Assembly (NCBI GenBank): GCA_028871595.1
Contig: JAGWMT010000026.1
Location: 1 to 20,361, forward strand
Source: Elusimicrobiota bacterium
GTDB taxonomy: Bacteria; Elusimicrobiota; Elusimicrobia; UBA1565; UBA9628
Reading direction: 5' to 3'
DNA length: 20,361 nt
Shown: positions 6,802-13,238 of the stretch, piece by piece
Layout of the letters: each line of letters opens with the position of its first letter
How positions within the stretch are numbered: position 1 is the first letter of the stretch
Made by a program: the position numbers and the translations under genes
The notes under the pieces: generated by a model
What the model was told of the DNA's origin: nothing
The model's database searches: none
What the model saw: only the letters and a program-made list of their open reading frames with translations

Positions 6802-7509
6802 CTAGGTGGCGGAGCCGGACAGGGCGCGCAGGCGCTCCTCCCCGACGATGAGGAGGTCCTTCTCTTTCTTGCGCAGGATCTCGCGCTCCTCGAAGTCCTT
6901 CAGGAGGCGCACCGTGGTCTCGATGGTGAGGCCGGCCATTTCCGCCAGGTCGCGGCGCTTGATGCCGGCGACGATGGGGTAGGGCTTCTTGGCGACCATC
7001 ATGCGCAGCAAGGTGTCGGCCAGACGGCCGCGCGCGGGCTTGAAGGCGATGTCGCGGGCCTTGTTCTCGCCGCGGCGCACGTCCTTGGCCAGCTCGCGCA
7101 GGAGCGCCAGGGAGCTGACGGGAAAACGGGTCAGGAAGTCGTAGAAGCTCTTCGACTCGATCATGGAGACCACGCTGGGCTCCAGGGCCTCGCCGGTGCC
7201 CGTGTAGGCCCCTTCGTCGGCCAGCAAGGTGATGTGGCCGAGCAGGTCTCCGGGCGATTCGACGCGCGTGGTCAGCTGCTGGCCGGTGCGGCTGGACTTG
7301 TACACCTTGACCTTGCCGGTGCAGACCACGTAGACGCCCTGCGGCATGGACCCTTCATGGAAAATGACCTCGCCGCGCTTGAAGGCGTTGGCCAGACGCA
7401 TCTCGCGCCAGGCCTTCTTGGCTTCTTTATTGCCAAGGAGTTCGTAGAAGCAGTTCTTCTTGAAAGGGCACCAGTCGCAGTTGGGCGCGTCGCGCCTTGA
7501 GTAGGGCAT
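6802..7509 (-). CDS. FNR-like Crp/Fnr-family transcription regulator
   Basis: This 235-residue regulator has an N-terminal cysteine cluster C11-X2-C14-X5-C20, the same spacing as the first three [4Fe-4S] ligands of E. coli FNR. A cyclic-nucleotide-binding-type beta-roll follows (about 38-125, with GVYVVCTGKVKVY), then a long dimer helix and a C-terminal winged helix (IKRRDLAEMAGLTIETTVRLL). In the recognition helix, Glu197 and Arg201 match the FNR residues that read the GA of TTGAT; Val200 replaces the FNR Ser. The only other cysteine, Cys63, does not align with the usual fourth ligand. An oxygen- or redox-sensing role is likely but inferred. It has its own extended -10 box just before the ATG and no Shine-Dalgarno. 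It follows the TPR gene by 37 bases. Confidence 0.9.
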   Translation of the reverse strand: MPYSRRDAPNCDWCPFKKNCFYELLGNKEAKKAWREMRLANAFKRGEVIFHEGSMPQGVYVVCTGKVKVYKSSRTGQQLTTRVESPGDLLGHITLLADEGAYTGTGEALEPSVVSMIESKSFYDFLTRFPVSSLALLRELAKDVRRGENKARDIAFKPARGRLADTLLRMMVAKKPYPIVAGIKRRDLAEMAGLTIETTVRLLKDFEEREILRKKEKDLLIVGEERLRALSGSAT

Positions 7510-7518
7510 GTCCCCGTC

Positions 7519-7527
7519 ATTATAGCA
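7519..7527 (-). promoter_or_regulatory. Extended -10 promoter of the FNR-like gene
   Basis: TGCTATAAT on the minus strand is a perfect extended -10 element. It ends 9 bases before the regulator's ATG, predicting a leader of about 3 bases. The same TTGCTATAAT string precedes the tRNA-His gene. Confidence 0.6.
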
Positions 7528-7546
7528 ACTTTGAGCGGATCGGGGG

Positions 7547-8791
7547 TCAGCGCAGGGCGATGCGGCCGGCCACGTCGCCGACCACCTGGGAGAAGCCCGG
7601 GAGGTCGCGAACGGCCTCCAGCTCCACGTCGGTCTTGGAGAGCAGGACCAGGCGGCGCAGCTCGGCGGGGTCGCCGGAGTTCGCGAAGCTCTCCTTGAGC
7701 GCGTGGAGGGCCGCGCCCGTCTTGCCCGACATGGCGTAGGCCAGGGCGATCTGGTACTCGGCGACGGCGTTCACGGGGTTCATCTGGAGCGACTTCTGGA
7801 GCGAGCGGATCGCCACGTCGCACTGGCCGGTCTTGTTGTAGGCGGTGCCGACCTTCTCGTACAGGCCGGCGACCTGGGCGGAGGTCAAGGTCATCTTGGT
7901 CTGGTTGAGGGCCAGCGCCTGGTCGTAGTACGTCACGGCGTTCTGGTAGCGGCGGAAGTTGAACTCGGCGTTGCCCTCGGAGATCTTCTCCAGTACCGCG
8001 GGATCCTGAGCGGCCGGGGCCATGCGGGCGGGGGTGTCGCGGACGGAGTCGCGCATCTCCTCGCCCCGGAAGTCCATGTTCGACGCGACCAGCGCCTCAT
8101 TGGCGGCCGCGGCGGAGATGCCCAGGGTGCGGCGGGTGCGGACGTCGGCCAGCAGGGGCGCGAAGACGGGGTCGCGCTTGACCAAGGCGATCAAAGCCCC
8201 CTCATGGCCGGACTTGCGGGCCTTGGACAGGGCCATGTCCAGGTTGGACACGGCCTTTTCCTCGTCCTTCATCTTGAGGCGCAGGCGGGCGGCGTGAAGC
8301 GGGATCAGGGCCTTATTCGGCGACAGGCGCAGGGCGGACTTATAGGCGTCCAGCGAGCGCGCGTAGGATTCGACGGCCTCGTCGCACAGAGCCAGGCTGA
8401 AATAGAGGCGCGACGGGTCGGGCAGCTCGGCCAGCTTGGGGTCCAGGTTGATGGCCATGCCGTAGGCGTCGATGGCGGACTGGGCGTCGTCGCGGTCGGC
8501 GGTCTCTACCGCGCCGTGCTGGAAGCCGCGCTGGTAATGCGCCCAGCCAAGCAGGAAATAGGACGAAACCGTGCCCTGCACGCGGACGGCCTTGTTCAGG
8601 CTGGAAATGGCGGCGGTGTACTCCCCCCGCTGCAGGCTTCCCAGGCCCTCGGACATCAGCTTCCGGGCGACGGGGTTCGTGGAAGCGGCCTTGGCTTTCT
8701 TCTTCGCAGCGGCTCCGGCCGGAGGGGTAACGAAAAGGAGAGCGGCCAGGACCGCGGCGTACGCGCCGGTCGACGTCTGTTTTCTCTCCAT
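7547..8791 (-). CDS. Exported TPR-repeat protein
   Basis: This protein is 414 residues long from the ATG at 8791. I chose that start because a signal peptide begins there (MERKQTSTGAYAAVLAALLF, ending near PPAGAAA) and a -10 box sits 6 bases upstream; an in-frame ATG at 8848 would bury the signal. The mature part contains TPR-like helices in two blocks. The first runs about 45-190 (EYTAAISSLNKAV, AIDAYGMAINLDPK, SLDAYKSALRLSPNK) and the second about 280-370 (RYQNAVTYYDQALALN, CDVAIRSLQKSLQMNPVNA, YQIALAYAMSGKTGAAL). A linker without repeats lies between them. It is probably a periplasmic or outer-membrane scaffold; no enzymatic motif is seen. It lies upstream of the FNR-like gene on the same strand, but the latter has its own promoter. 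Confidence 0.82.
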   Translation of the reverse strand: MERKQTSTGAYAAVLAALLFVTPPAGAAAKKKAKAASTNPVARKLMSEGLGSLQRGEYTAAISSLNKAVRVQGTVSSYFLLGWAHYQRGFQHGAVETADRDDAQSAIDAYGMAINLDPKLAELPDPSRLYFSLALCDEAVESYARSLDAYKSALRLSPNKALIPLHAARLRLKMKDEEKAVSNLDMALSKARKSGHEGALIALVKRDPVFAPLLADVRTRRTLGISAAAANEALVASNMDFRGEEMRDSVRDTPARMAPAAQDPAVLEKISEGNAEFNFRRYQNAVTYYDQALALNQTKMTLTSAQVAGLYEKVGTAYNKTGQCDVAIRSLQKSLQMNPVNAVAEYQIALAYAMSGKTGAALHALKESFANSGDPAELRRLVLLSKTDVELEAVRDLPGFSQVVGDVAGRIALR

Positions 8792-8797
8792 ACCGAC

Positions 8798-8803
8798 AGT
8801 ATA
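8798..8803 (-). promoter_or_regulatory. -10 box of the TPR gene
   Basis: TATACT on the minus strand ends 6 bases before the chosen ATG, predicting a leaderless transcript. GTGACA, one mismatch from the -35 consensus, lies 15 bases further upstream, slightly too close. Confidence 0.45.
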
Positions 8804-8909
8804 GGCTTGCGCGGAGAGTGTCACGAGGGTCCGGGGGCCCGGAATCAAATAGGCCTAAGGACCTATAAGCGTTGGGCGGGCCTCCCCCCGGGTCCGCGGC
8901 GCGCGAAAT

Positions 8910-8918
8910 TGCTATAAT
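8910..8918 (+). promoter_or_regulatory. Extended -10 promoter of tRNA-His
   Basis: TGCTATAAT ends 10 bases before the first acceptor-stem base of the tRNA-His gene. No clear -35 is visible, which is usual for extended -10 promoters. Confidence 0.65.
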
Positions 8919-8928
8919 CGCCGCATCG

Positions 8929-9005
8929 GTGGCCGTAGCTCAGCTGGTTAGAGCGCCGCGCTGTGAACGCGGAGGTCGGGGGTTCAAGTCCCCTCGGTCA
9001 CCCCA
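8929..9005 (+). tRNA. tRNA-His (anticodon GTG)
   Basis: The acceptor arms GTGGCCG and CGGTCAC pair, with one G-T pair. The D-arm reads TAGCTCAGCTGGTTAGAGC. The anticodon stem CCGCG/CGCGG encloses the loop CTGTGAA with GTG at positions 34-36. The T-arm carries GGTTCAAGTCC. The discriminator is C73 at 9002 and the 3' CCA is encoded. The base at 8928 is G and can be the extra G-1 of tRNA-His, opposite C73. The last 22 bases overlap, on the other strand, the end of the serine recombinase gene, as expected for an integration site. Confidence 0.97.
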
Positions 9006-10612
9006 TTTGGGGCAGAAAGGTGAACCCCTGCCCGTCCGTTAGCCGCAAGCCAAGGGTAAACCGAAGGGCGGTCCTCGTCGAGGGGACCGCCCTTCTTGCT
9101 TCCCGGGGCGGGGTGTGACTTAGCGGGTAGAGGGACGGTCAAAACCACCGTACAATCGTCCTTTCCGTTCACGGTGACTTCCTTGACCAGTCCCTGGATC
9201 AAGACGCGCTTCTGCCCGGTTTCCAAGGTGTCGAAGGTTTGGGCGAAGCTCTTCAAATAATCCGCGACTGCCTCGGACTGGACGTTGTCCAAGGTTAGCG
9301 CTTCGAGGCGGGCGACCACTTCCTGCTGGCGCAGCTTGATCGTCTTGATGCTCTCCAGCTGCTTCTGAATCTGCTGGCGGACCTCCTCCGCCACGGCGCC
9401 CTCGGGAAGAGTCTCCAACATCCACTGAAGCTTCTTGTCCTTCGTCCGTTCGAGTCCCTGGAGCTGCTTCTCCAGCGACACCTGCTCGGACCTCAGGCTC
9501 TTCGCTTCGGCCTCGCTGTGGACCTGGAGATTCGTGATGCACTGGTCGATCAGCTCGGGCATGCCGGCGACGGTCTTGATCTCCTGGATCACGGCTTCCT
9601 CGATCGGGCGGGCCGGAATCCACTGCATGGCGCAGCCCCGGTCGCCGATCCTGCCCGTACAGGCGTAGTAGTGGTTGCCCTTCCCTTTGCCCGTCGTCAA
9701 GACCGACTTGCAGTGCCCACACCTGATCAACCCGGTCAGAACGTTGGGGCTCAAATGGACGCGGGCGTTGATTCGAGACTTCCCCGCGAGCGTCTCCTGA
9801 ATCTGCTCGAACTGCTCCGGGGTGATGATCCCTTTATGCGGAGCGGGGGTCAGCGTCCCGTCGATCCGGTAGAGCCCGGCATAGGCCGGATTGGTCAGCA
9901 TGTTCCAAACGGAGTTCTTAGCCCATTTCCGCTTCCTTCGGGTGCAGTGGTCCTCCTGGCCCAGCTGGCGCGCGATCGACTTCGCGCCCATGTTGTCGCG
10001 CAAGAAAAGTTGGAAGACTTTGCGGGCGAAGGGAAGCTCCTCGGGCTCGATCTCGAGCGCGCCGTCCTTCTTGATCCGATATCCGAAGGGCGCGAGGCCG
10101 TTCCATTTTCCCTCTTTCATCCGTCGGCGCATGCCCATCTTCGTCCGCTCGACGATCATTTCCCGCTCGAACTGCGCGAAAGAGCCGAGCATGTTGAAGA
10201 GCAGCTTGCCCGCCGAATTGGTCGTGTCGAAAGGCTCGGTGGCGGAGCGGATACCCACCTGGGCGACTTCGAACTCGTCGCGAAGAGTAAGGAGGTCCGA
10301 GAGACGGCGAGAAAGGCGGTCGAGCTTGTAAACGACCACGAGATCGAAGCGCTTGGCGCGGGCGTCTTGGATCAGTTTTTTGACCTGAGGACGGTCGAGA
10401 TCCTTACCCGAATAACCTTCATCGAGATAAGGCGGCAGCGGGTCCCAATTGTAGAGCTTGCAAGCCATCTCCAACTTCTCGATCTGCCCGCCGATGGAGT
10501 AGCCGCTCGTCGCCTGCTCCTCGGTGGAGACTCGCGCGTAAAGGGCCACGCGCAGGCGCGGGGTGGCACTCTCGGGATTTCTGGCAGCGACGCTTTTGGT
10601 TCCGCTTCTCAT
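8984..10612 (-). CDS. Large serine recombinase (element integrase)
   Basis: It catalyses site-specific integration and excision through a covalent phosphoserine. The 542 residues contain the resolvase catalytic domain (about 20-165), with nucleophile Ser29 in YARVS, the Arg-rich YKLDRLSRRL (95-104) and the ERTKMGMRRRM linker helix. A recombinase domain (about 175-290) follows, then a zinc ribbon with Cys298, Cys301, Cys318 and Cys327, and a coiled coil (about 365-440). The conserved part ends near VVLTVPLP (489-496). The last ~45 residues are low-complexity and are encoded across a stem-loop and the 3' end of tRNA-His, so the tail is probably set by the attachment site. The start is 1 base after the antitoxin stop; no Shine-Dalgarno is seen, so translation is probably coupled. 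Confidence 0.95.
   Translation of the reverse strand: MRSGTKSVAARNPESATPRLRVALYARVSTEEQATSGYSIGGQIEKLEMACKLYNWDPLPPYLDEGYSGKDLDRPQVKKLIQDARAKRFDLVVVYKLDRLSRRLSDLLTLRDEFEVAQVGIRSATEPFDTTNSAGKLLFNMLGSFAQFEREMIVERTKMGMRRRMKEGKWNGLAPFGYRIKKDGALEIEPEELPFARKVFQLFLRDNMGAKSIARQLGQEDHCTRRKRKWAKNSVWNMLTNPAYAGLYRIDGTLTPAPHKGIITPEQFEQIQETLAGKSRINARVHLSPNVLTGLIRCGHCKSVLTTGKGKGNHYYACTGRIGDRGCAMQWIPARPIEEAVIQEIKTVAGMPELIDQCITNLQVHSEAEAKSLRSEQVSLEKQLQGLERTKDKKLQWMLETLPEGAVAEEVRQQIQKQLESIKTIKLRQQEVVARLEALTLDNVQSEAVADYLKSFAQTFDTLETGQKRVLIQGLVKEVTVNGKDDCTVVLTVPLPAKSHPAPGSKKGGPLDEDRPSVYPWLAANGRAGVHLSAPNGVTEGT
9063..9095 (+). terminator. Stem-loop downstream of tRNA-His
   Basis: A perfect 12-bp stem (GAAGGGCGGTCC with GGACCGCCCTTC) encloses a 9-base loop and is followed on the plus strand by TTGCTT, a weak T-tract. 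It could end the tRNA-His transcript entering the element. It lies inside the recombinase reading frame on the other strand. Confidence 0.45.
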
Positions 10613-10613
10613 A

Positions 10614-10943
10614 TCAGTGGGACTTCGCCAGACGGACCGGGCGTTTGTCGTGCCGGCGGGCTGCCTGCGTCGTGAGAGCCCATTCGTGATTCACGCGCTC
10701 GGTCAGCCACTGGTGCATCAAGGTCTGATAAGGAGTCCCCTTCCACGCGGCGATCTGCCGTATCTTCCGGACCAATTCGACGTCGTAGCGCATGGAGATA
10801 AGCCGCTTCAGGGGCCTGACGAACTTCACGTCCGGCGCCGGCCTGGAATCTTGAGCGTGCTCGACGAGGGAGTGGGAGTCCCAGTAGGCCGCTTCCTCTT
10901 CTTCGTTCTTGAACTTGGGGATGCCCTTTTCCTTTCTCTTCAT
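10614..10943 (-). CDS. CopG/BrnA-like antitoxin
   Basis: This 109-residue protein begins with the pattern GIPKFKNEEEEAAYWDSHS, typical of CopG-type antitoxins (the CopG_antitoxin family) that partner BrnT-like toxins. The C-terminal part (MRYDVELVRKIRQIAAWKGTPYQTLMHQWLTERV) looks like a ribbon-helix-helix DNA-binding fold. It should neutralise the toxin encoded just upstream and repress the shared promoter. The ATG is 1 base after the toxin stop, and its own stop is 1 base before the recombinase ATG. Toxin-first order with such tight packing is seen in brnTA-type operons. The family call is firm; repression is inferred. Confidence 0.87.
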   Translation of the reverse strand: MKRKEKGIPKFKNEEEEAAYWDSHSLVEHAQDSRPAPDVKFVRPLKRLISMRYDVELVRKIRQIAAWKGTPYQTLMHQWLTERVNHEWALTTQAARRHDKRPVRLAKSH

Positions 10944-10944
10944 G

Positions 10945-11217
10945 TTAGAGGTGCCTCTGATACAAGTCGCGCTCTCGAATCTCCATGTCTCGGGAGGTGA
11001 TGACCCGGACGATCCCCCCGCCGAGGTACGTCACGACGGTCGCGAGATATCTTCCGGCGTCAGTCCTGCCGAAAACGAGATAGCGGCTTTCTCGCGTCTT
11101 GCGGATATGGACGTAAGGCTCGGAGCATGCCTCCTCGACCTCGTCCGCGGTTACGGAGTGCTTTCGTTCCAGCTTCTCGATGATCTCGGGCGTCCAGATT
11201 ATCTCAAGGATCTTCAC
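10945..11217 (-). CDS. BrnT-like toxin
   Basis: This 90-residue protein is of the type usually annotated as BrnT family, a ribonuclease toxin related to RelE. Matching features are an early WTP-x-IIEKLERKHSVTADEVEEA segment, a central RYLVFGRTDAGRYLATVV strand pair and a final RVITSRDMEIRERDLYQRH, like the ISAR-x-Er-xxY end of BrnT. It starts with GTG at 11217, backed by AGGAGG 8 bases upstream and a near-consensus promoter. It is the first gene of the toxin-antitoxin-recombinase operon. RNase activity is family knowledge and is not shown here. Confidence 0.85.
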   Translation of the reverse strand: MKILEIIWTPEIIEKLERKHSVTADEVEEACSEPYVHIRKTRESRYLVFGRTDAGRYLATVVTYLGGGIVRVITSRDMEIRERDLYQRHL

Positions 11218-11231
11218 CTTGGGACCCTCCT

Positions 11232-11260
11232 AGTATATACGCTGTAGCTACGACTGTCAA
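11232..11260 (-). promoter_or_regulatory. Near-consensus promoter with twin GTANNTAC palindromes
   Basis: On the minus strand TTGACA (11255-11260) and TATACT (11232-11237) are separated by exactly 17 bases, followed by AGGAGG before the toxin GTG. Two perfect 8-bp palindromes, GTATATAC (11233-11240) and GTAGCTAC (11244-11251), lie between and over these boxes with centres 11 bp apart. They are good candidates for operators of the CopG-type antitoxin. Confidence 0.82.
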
Positions 11261-11418
11261 GGCGTTTTAGTTCCATCCGCAACCACGGCAGGCTGGCGGA
11301 CGCGCGCCTTTGCCGCGCCCAGCATGGCGACGAGAACCTTGATGGCCCTTTGCTGCTTGGTTTCCGCGCTCCGCTCATACGAGACGCGGACGCGGACCGG
11401 CTGAGGCTTCTTCTCCAA
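11257..11418 (-). CDS. Possible 53-residue ORF with TTG start
   Basis: This short frame lies between virB10 and the toxin promoter. It would start at a TTG with GGGGGTG a few bases upstream and reads EKKPQPVRVRVSYERSAE, then a helical TKQQRAIKVLVAMLGAAKA segment and a short tail. Its composition looks more protein-like than the overlapping 72-codon frame in the next register, which is rich in Ser and Arg. It ends inside the -35 box of the toxin promoter. I do not recognise it and it may not be expressed. Confidence 0.4.
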   Translation of the reverse strand: MEKKPQPVRVRVSYERSAETKQQRAIKVLVAMLGAAKARVRQPAVVADGTKTP

Positions 11419-11435
11419 ACGAGCACCCCCATGGA

Positions 11436-12137
11436 TCAGTATTCCAGGCGCTGCGGCAGATAGACCCGCAAGCCCGTCTCGGCGTCGACCGAAATGCTGG
11501 TCGTGACCTGCTGCTGCCGCACGGTATCCAGCTCGCGCGTGGCCTCGGAGCCGAGTCCCGCCGCCGCTTGGGCCGCGATGGGGCTCACACCGGGCGCCAT
11601 GCCGAGCACGCTTTGAGTCCCGGTGACGAGCGACCGGAGGACCGTGTTCGCCACGGCCGAGTCCTTGTGGGTCTCGACCTTGCCCTTGATGCCGGCCGAG
11701 CCGTCTAGCGACAAGGCCATACCGCCGAACTTCAGCTCGTCGCCCTCGGGAAACACCAGCGTGTGGAAGCCGATCAGGATGCGGTCGTGGCTTTGGAGCA
11801 CGGCGACGGTTCCGATGACTCGCGTCCCGGCCGGGATGACCACCTTCTTGAGATACTCGACGTTGCGCTCCACGACGGCGATCGCCGGGGTCTCGACGTT
11901 GTACGAGTAGACGGCGTTTTCTAGCCGCACCGGGAACGTGAAGCCAGTCGGCAGAAAGTACCGCGTCGCGAGCGCGGGCTTCTTGGTCAATCCCTGCCAA
12001 GGAGCCGTCTGCAGGTCCTTTGAGAGCCCGCGGTCGAAGAGCAGCGGGCTGAGCGTGGACGGCGTCTCCGCGGCGAAGCCGCGGGAGTAGAGAGCGACGG
12101 CCAAGACGAGCTGAGCGGCGAGCTTAGACGATCTCAT
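11436..12137 (-). CDS. VirB10/TrbI-like protein, C-terminal domain only
   Basis: In conjugative T4SS, VirB10 spans the envelope and its C-terminal beta-barrel forms the outer-membrane cap. This 233-residue protein has a signal-like N-terminus (to about residue 22) and then mainly the barrel domain. Matching features are LPTGFTFPVRLENAVYSY, VVIPAGTRVIGTVAVLQSHDRILIGF, TLVFPEGDELKFGGMALSLDGSAGIKG, a helical antenna-like stretch (about 158-205) and the last strand SISVDAETGLRVYLP. The cytoplasmic part, transmembrane helix and long Pro-rich arm of normal VirB10 are absent. The start overlaps the preceding gene by 14 bases and lacks a Shine-Dalgarno, so coupled translation is likely. Confidence 0.8.
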   Translation of the reverse strand: MRSSKLAAQLVLAVALYSRGFAAETPSTLSPLLFDRGLSKDLQTAPWQGLTKKPALATRYFLPTGFTFPVRLENAVYSYNVETPAIAVVERNVEYLKKVVIPAGTRVIGTVAVLQSHDRILIGFHTLVFPEGDELKFGGMALSLDGSAGIKGKVETHKDSAVANTVLRSLVTGTQSVLGMAPGVSPIAAQAAAGLGSEATRELDTVRQQQVTTSISVDAETGLRVYLPQRLEY

Positions 12138-12498
12138 GGCGCATGAAGTGGAGGAACGCCTTGCGATAGACCTCGCGCGACAGGGACTCGCGCAAAGTGT
12201 CCGGACTGACGCGGCAATGGAACGCGATAGGATGCTCCAAGGCGAAATCGAGCGCCGCGTTCACGATGTCGGACATGCTCAACGCCTCGGCCCTGAAGGA
12301 GCGGTCGCTGTTGTGCTCCTTGACCAGGCGCTTGAGTTCCGCGATATGCTCCTCGCGAAGCACGAACTTATCGTGGCGATTGCTGTAGAGACGGCTGTAC
12401 TGCTTCTGGAACGGGAAGCGGAACAGCGGTGGCACGCCGAGAGGCGCCAGCGGAGCCTTCGGGACATCGACGCGGCGATCTGATTCTGTGGTGTGCAT
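12124..12498 (-). CDS. Unknown 124-residue T4SS-operon protein, ribbon-helix-helix-like
   Basis: I do not recognise this protein. The middle reads KFVLREEHIAELKRLVKEH, then ALSMSDIVNAALDFALEHP, which resembles the strand-helix-helix of ribbon-helix-helix DNA-binding proteins. The N-terminus is Pro-rich and basic, and the C-terminus is helical (SREVYRKAFLHFMRHEIV). There is no signal peptide or membrane segment, so it should be cytoplasmic. It starts 2 bases after the VirB9-like gene and overlaps virB10 by 14 bases, so it is co-translated with envelope components. It could be a regulator of the transfer operon or a transfer accessory DNA-binding protein; both are guesses. Confidence 0.75.
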   Translation of the reverse strand: MHTTESDRRVDVPKAPLAPLGVPPLFRFPFQKQYSRLYSNRHDKFVLREEHIAELKRLVKEHNSDRSFRAEALSMSDIVNAALDFALEHPIAFHCRVSPDTLRESLSREVYRKAFLHFMRHEIV

Positions 12499-12500
12499 TT

Positions 12501-13238
12501 TTAGAAGGGGTAAGGCACCAGGGTTTCGACGATCCTGTTCTTTCCCCCATCCTCCTTGAGTTTGATGTGCACGGCCATTCCGGGCTTGGGCTTGTCGAAG
12601 ACGACGTAGCCGCTGCGCTGGCGTTGGGGCTCGACGAGAATCCGGAAGTCGGAGCGACTGGCGAGCAGGACCGAGCCAGCCTGCACGGCGAAATCCTTGA
12701 TGAAGAAGTCCGTGCCGGTCTCGTTGGTCACGCTGACCTTGAGGACGTAGCTCCTGTCCAGGCGAGCGATTCCTTCCAGAGTGAGAGTGATACCGTCCTT
12801 CTTGAGGCTGCGGTCGAGCGGATAGCGTGACGGATCGTTCTCGAAGCGCTCCACGAGATCCTGAAGGCTGGCTTGCGGAACGGGAGTCTCCGCCGCTGCG
12901 GTCGCGGTGGACACGGAGACCGGCTCGGGTTGCGCCTGCGATGCGACCTTAGCCGCGTGAGAGGGCTTCCTCAGGCGCGTGCGATGTTTCGAACTCGCTT
13001 GCCGAACGGGCTTCGGGGGCTCTGGAGCTGGAGGCGGTGCTGCCGGCGCTTCCGCTGTAAGCGGGGGTGCCGAGGCGACCGGAACCCGCTCGAACAGCAG
13101 AGTCTTTCCGGTAAGGCTGGCCGGCGGAAATGCCTGTGGCCTTTCCGCTCCGAGCGGGAGCCAGAAGAACCCGCCGAGGAGAAGCGTGGTGCCGGTCGCC
13201 GCGAAAGGCATTAGCTTAGCGTTTGAACACGCTTTCAT
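12501..13238 (-). CDS. VirB9-like T4SS protein with Pro-rich N-terminal arm
   Basis: By position (after virB8, before virB10) this 245-residue protein fits VirB9/TrbG. The C-terminal half is a beta-rich domain (GITLTLEGIARLDRSYVLK, VSVTNETGTDFFIKDF, RILVEPQRQRSGYVVFDKP) resembling VirB9/TraK/TraN-type domains, but the match is loose. The N-terminus has one hydrophobic segment (about 12-29) and then a Pro/Ala-rich stretch (about 52-76, AEAPAAPPPAPEPPKPV) and a basic stretch. That layout is usual for the N-terminal arm of VirB10. GAGGA lies 5 bases before the ATG at 13238, which sits inside the end of virB8 (23-base overlap). An alternative ATG at 13211 has no Shine-Dalgarno. Confidence 0.65.
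   Translation of the reverse strand: MKACSNAKLMPFAATGTTLLLGGFFWLPLGAERPQAFPPASLTGKTLLFERVPVASAPPLTAEAPAAPPPAPEPPKPVRQASSKHRTRLRKPSHAAKVASQAQPEPVSVSTATAAAETPVPQASLQDLVERFENDPSRYPLDRSLKKDGITLTLEGIARLDRSYVLKVSVTNETGTDFFIKDFAVQAGSVLLASRSDFRILVEPQRQRSGYVVFDKPKPGMAVHIKLKEDGGKNRIVETLVPYPF

Noticed and set aside
7703..8917. 404-codon plus-strand frame opposite the TPR gene
   Set aside because: Gly/Val/Gln-rich shadow; the minus-strand frame has a signal peptide and TPR repeats.
9846..9856. GGGGGTCAGCG here and GGGGGTCAGCG near 7542 as further REP-like ends
   Set aside because: Only a short match, no palindrome, and both lie in or at the end of ordinary coding sequence.
11214..11432. 72-codon frame upstream of the toxin
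   Set aside because: Ser/Arg-rich composition typical of a wrong frame; the overlapping 53-codon frame is more protein-like.
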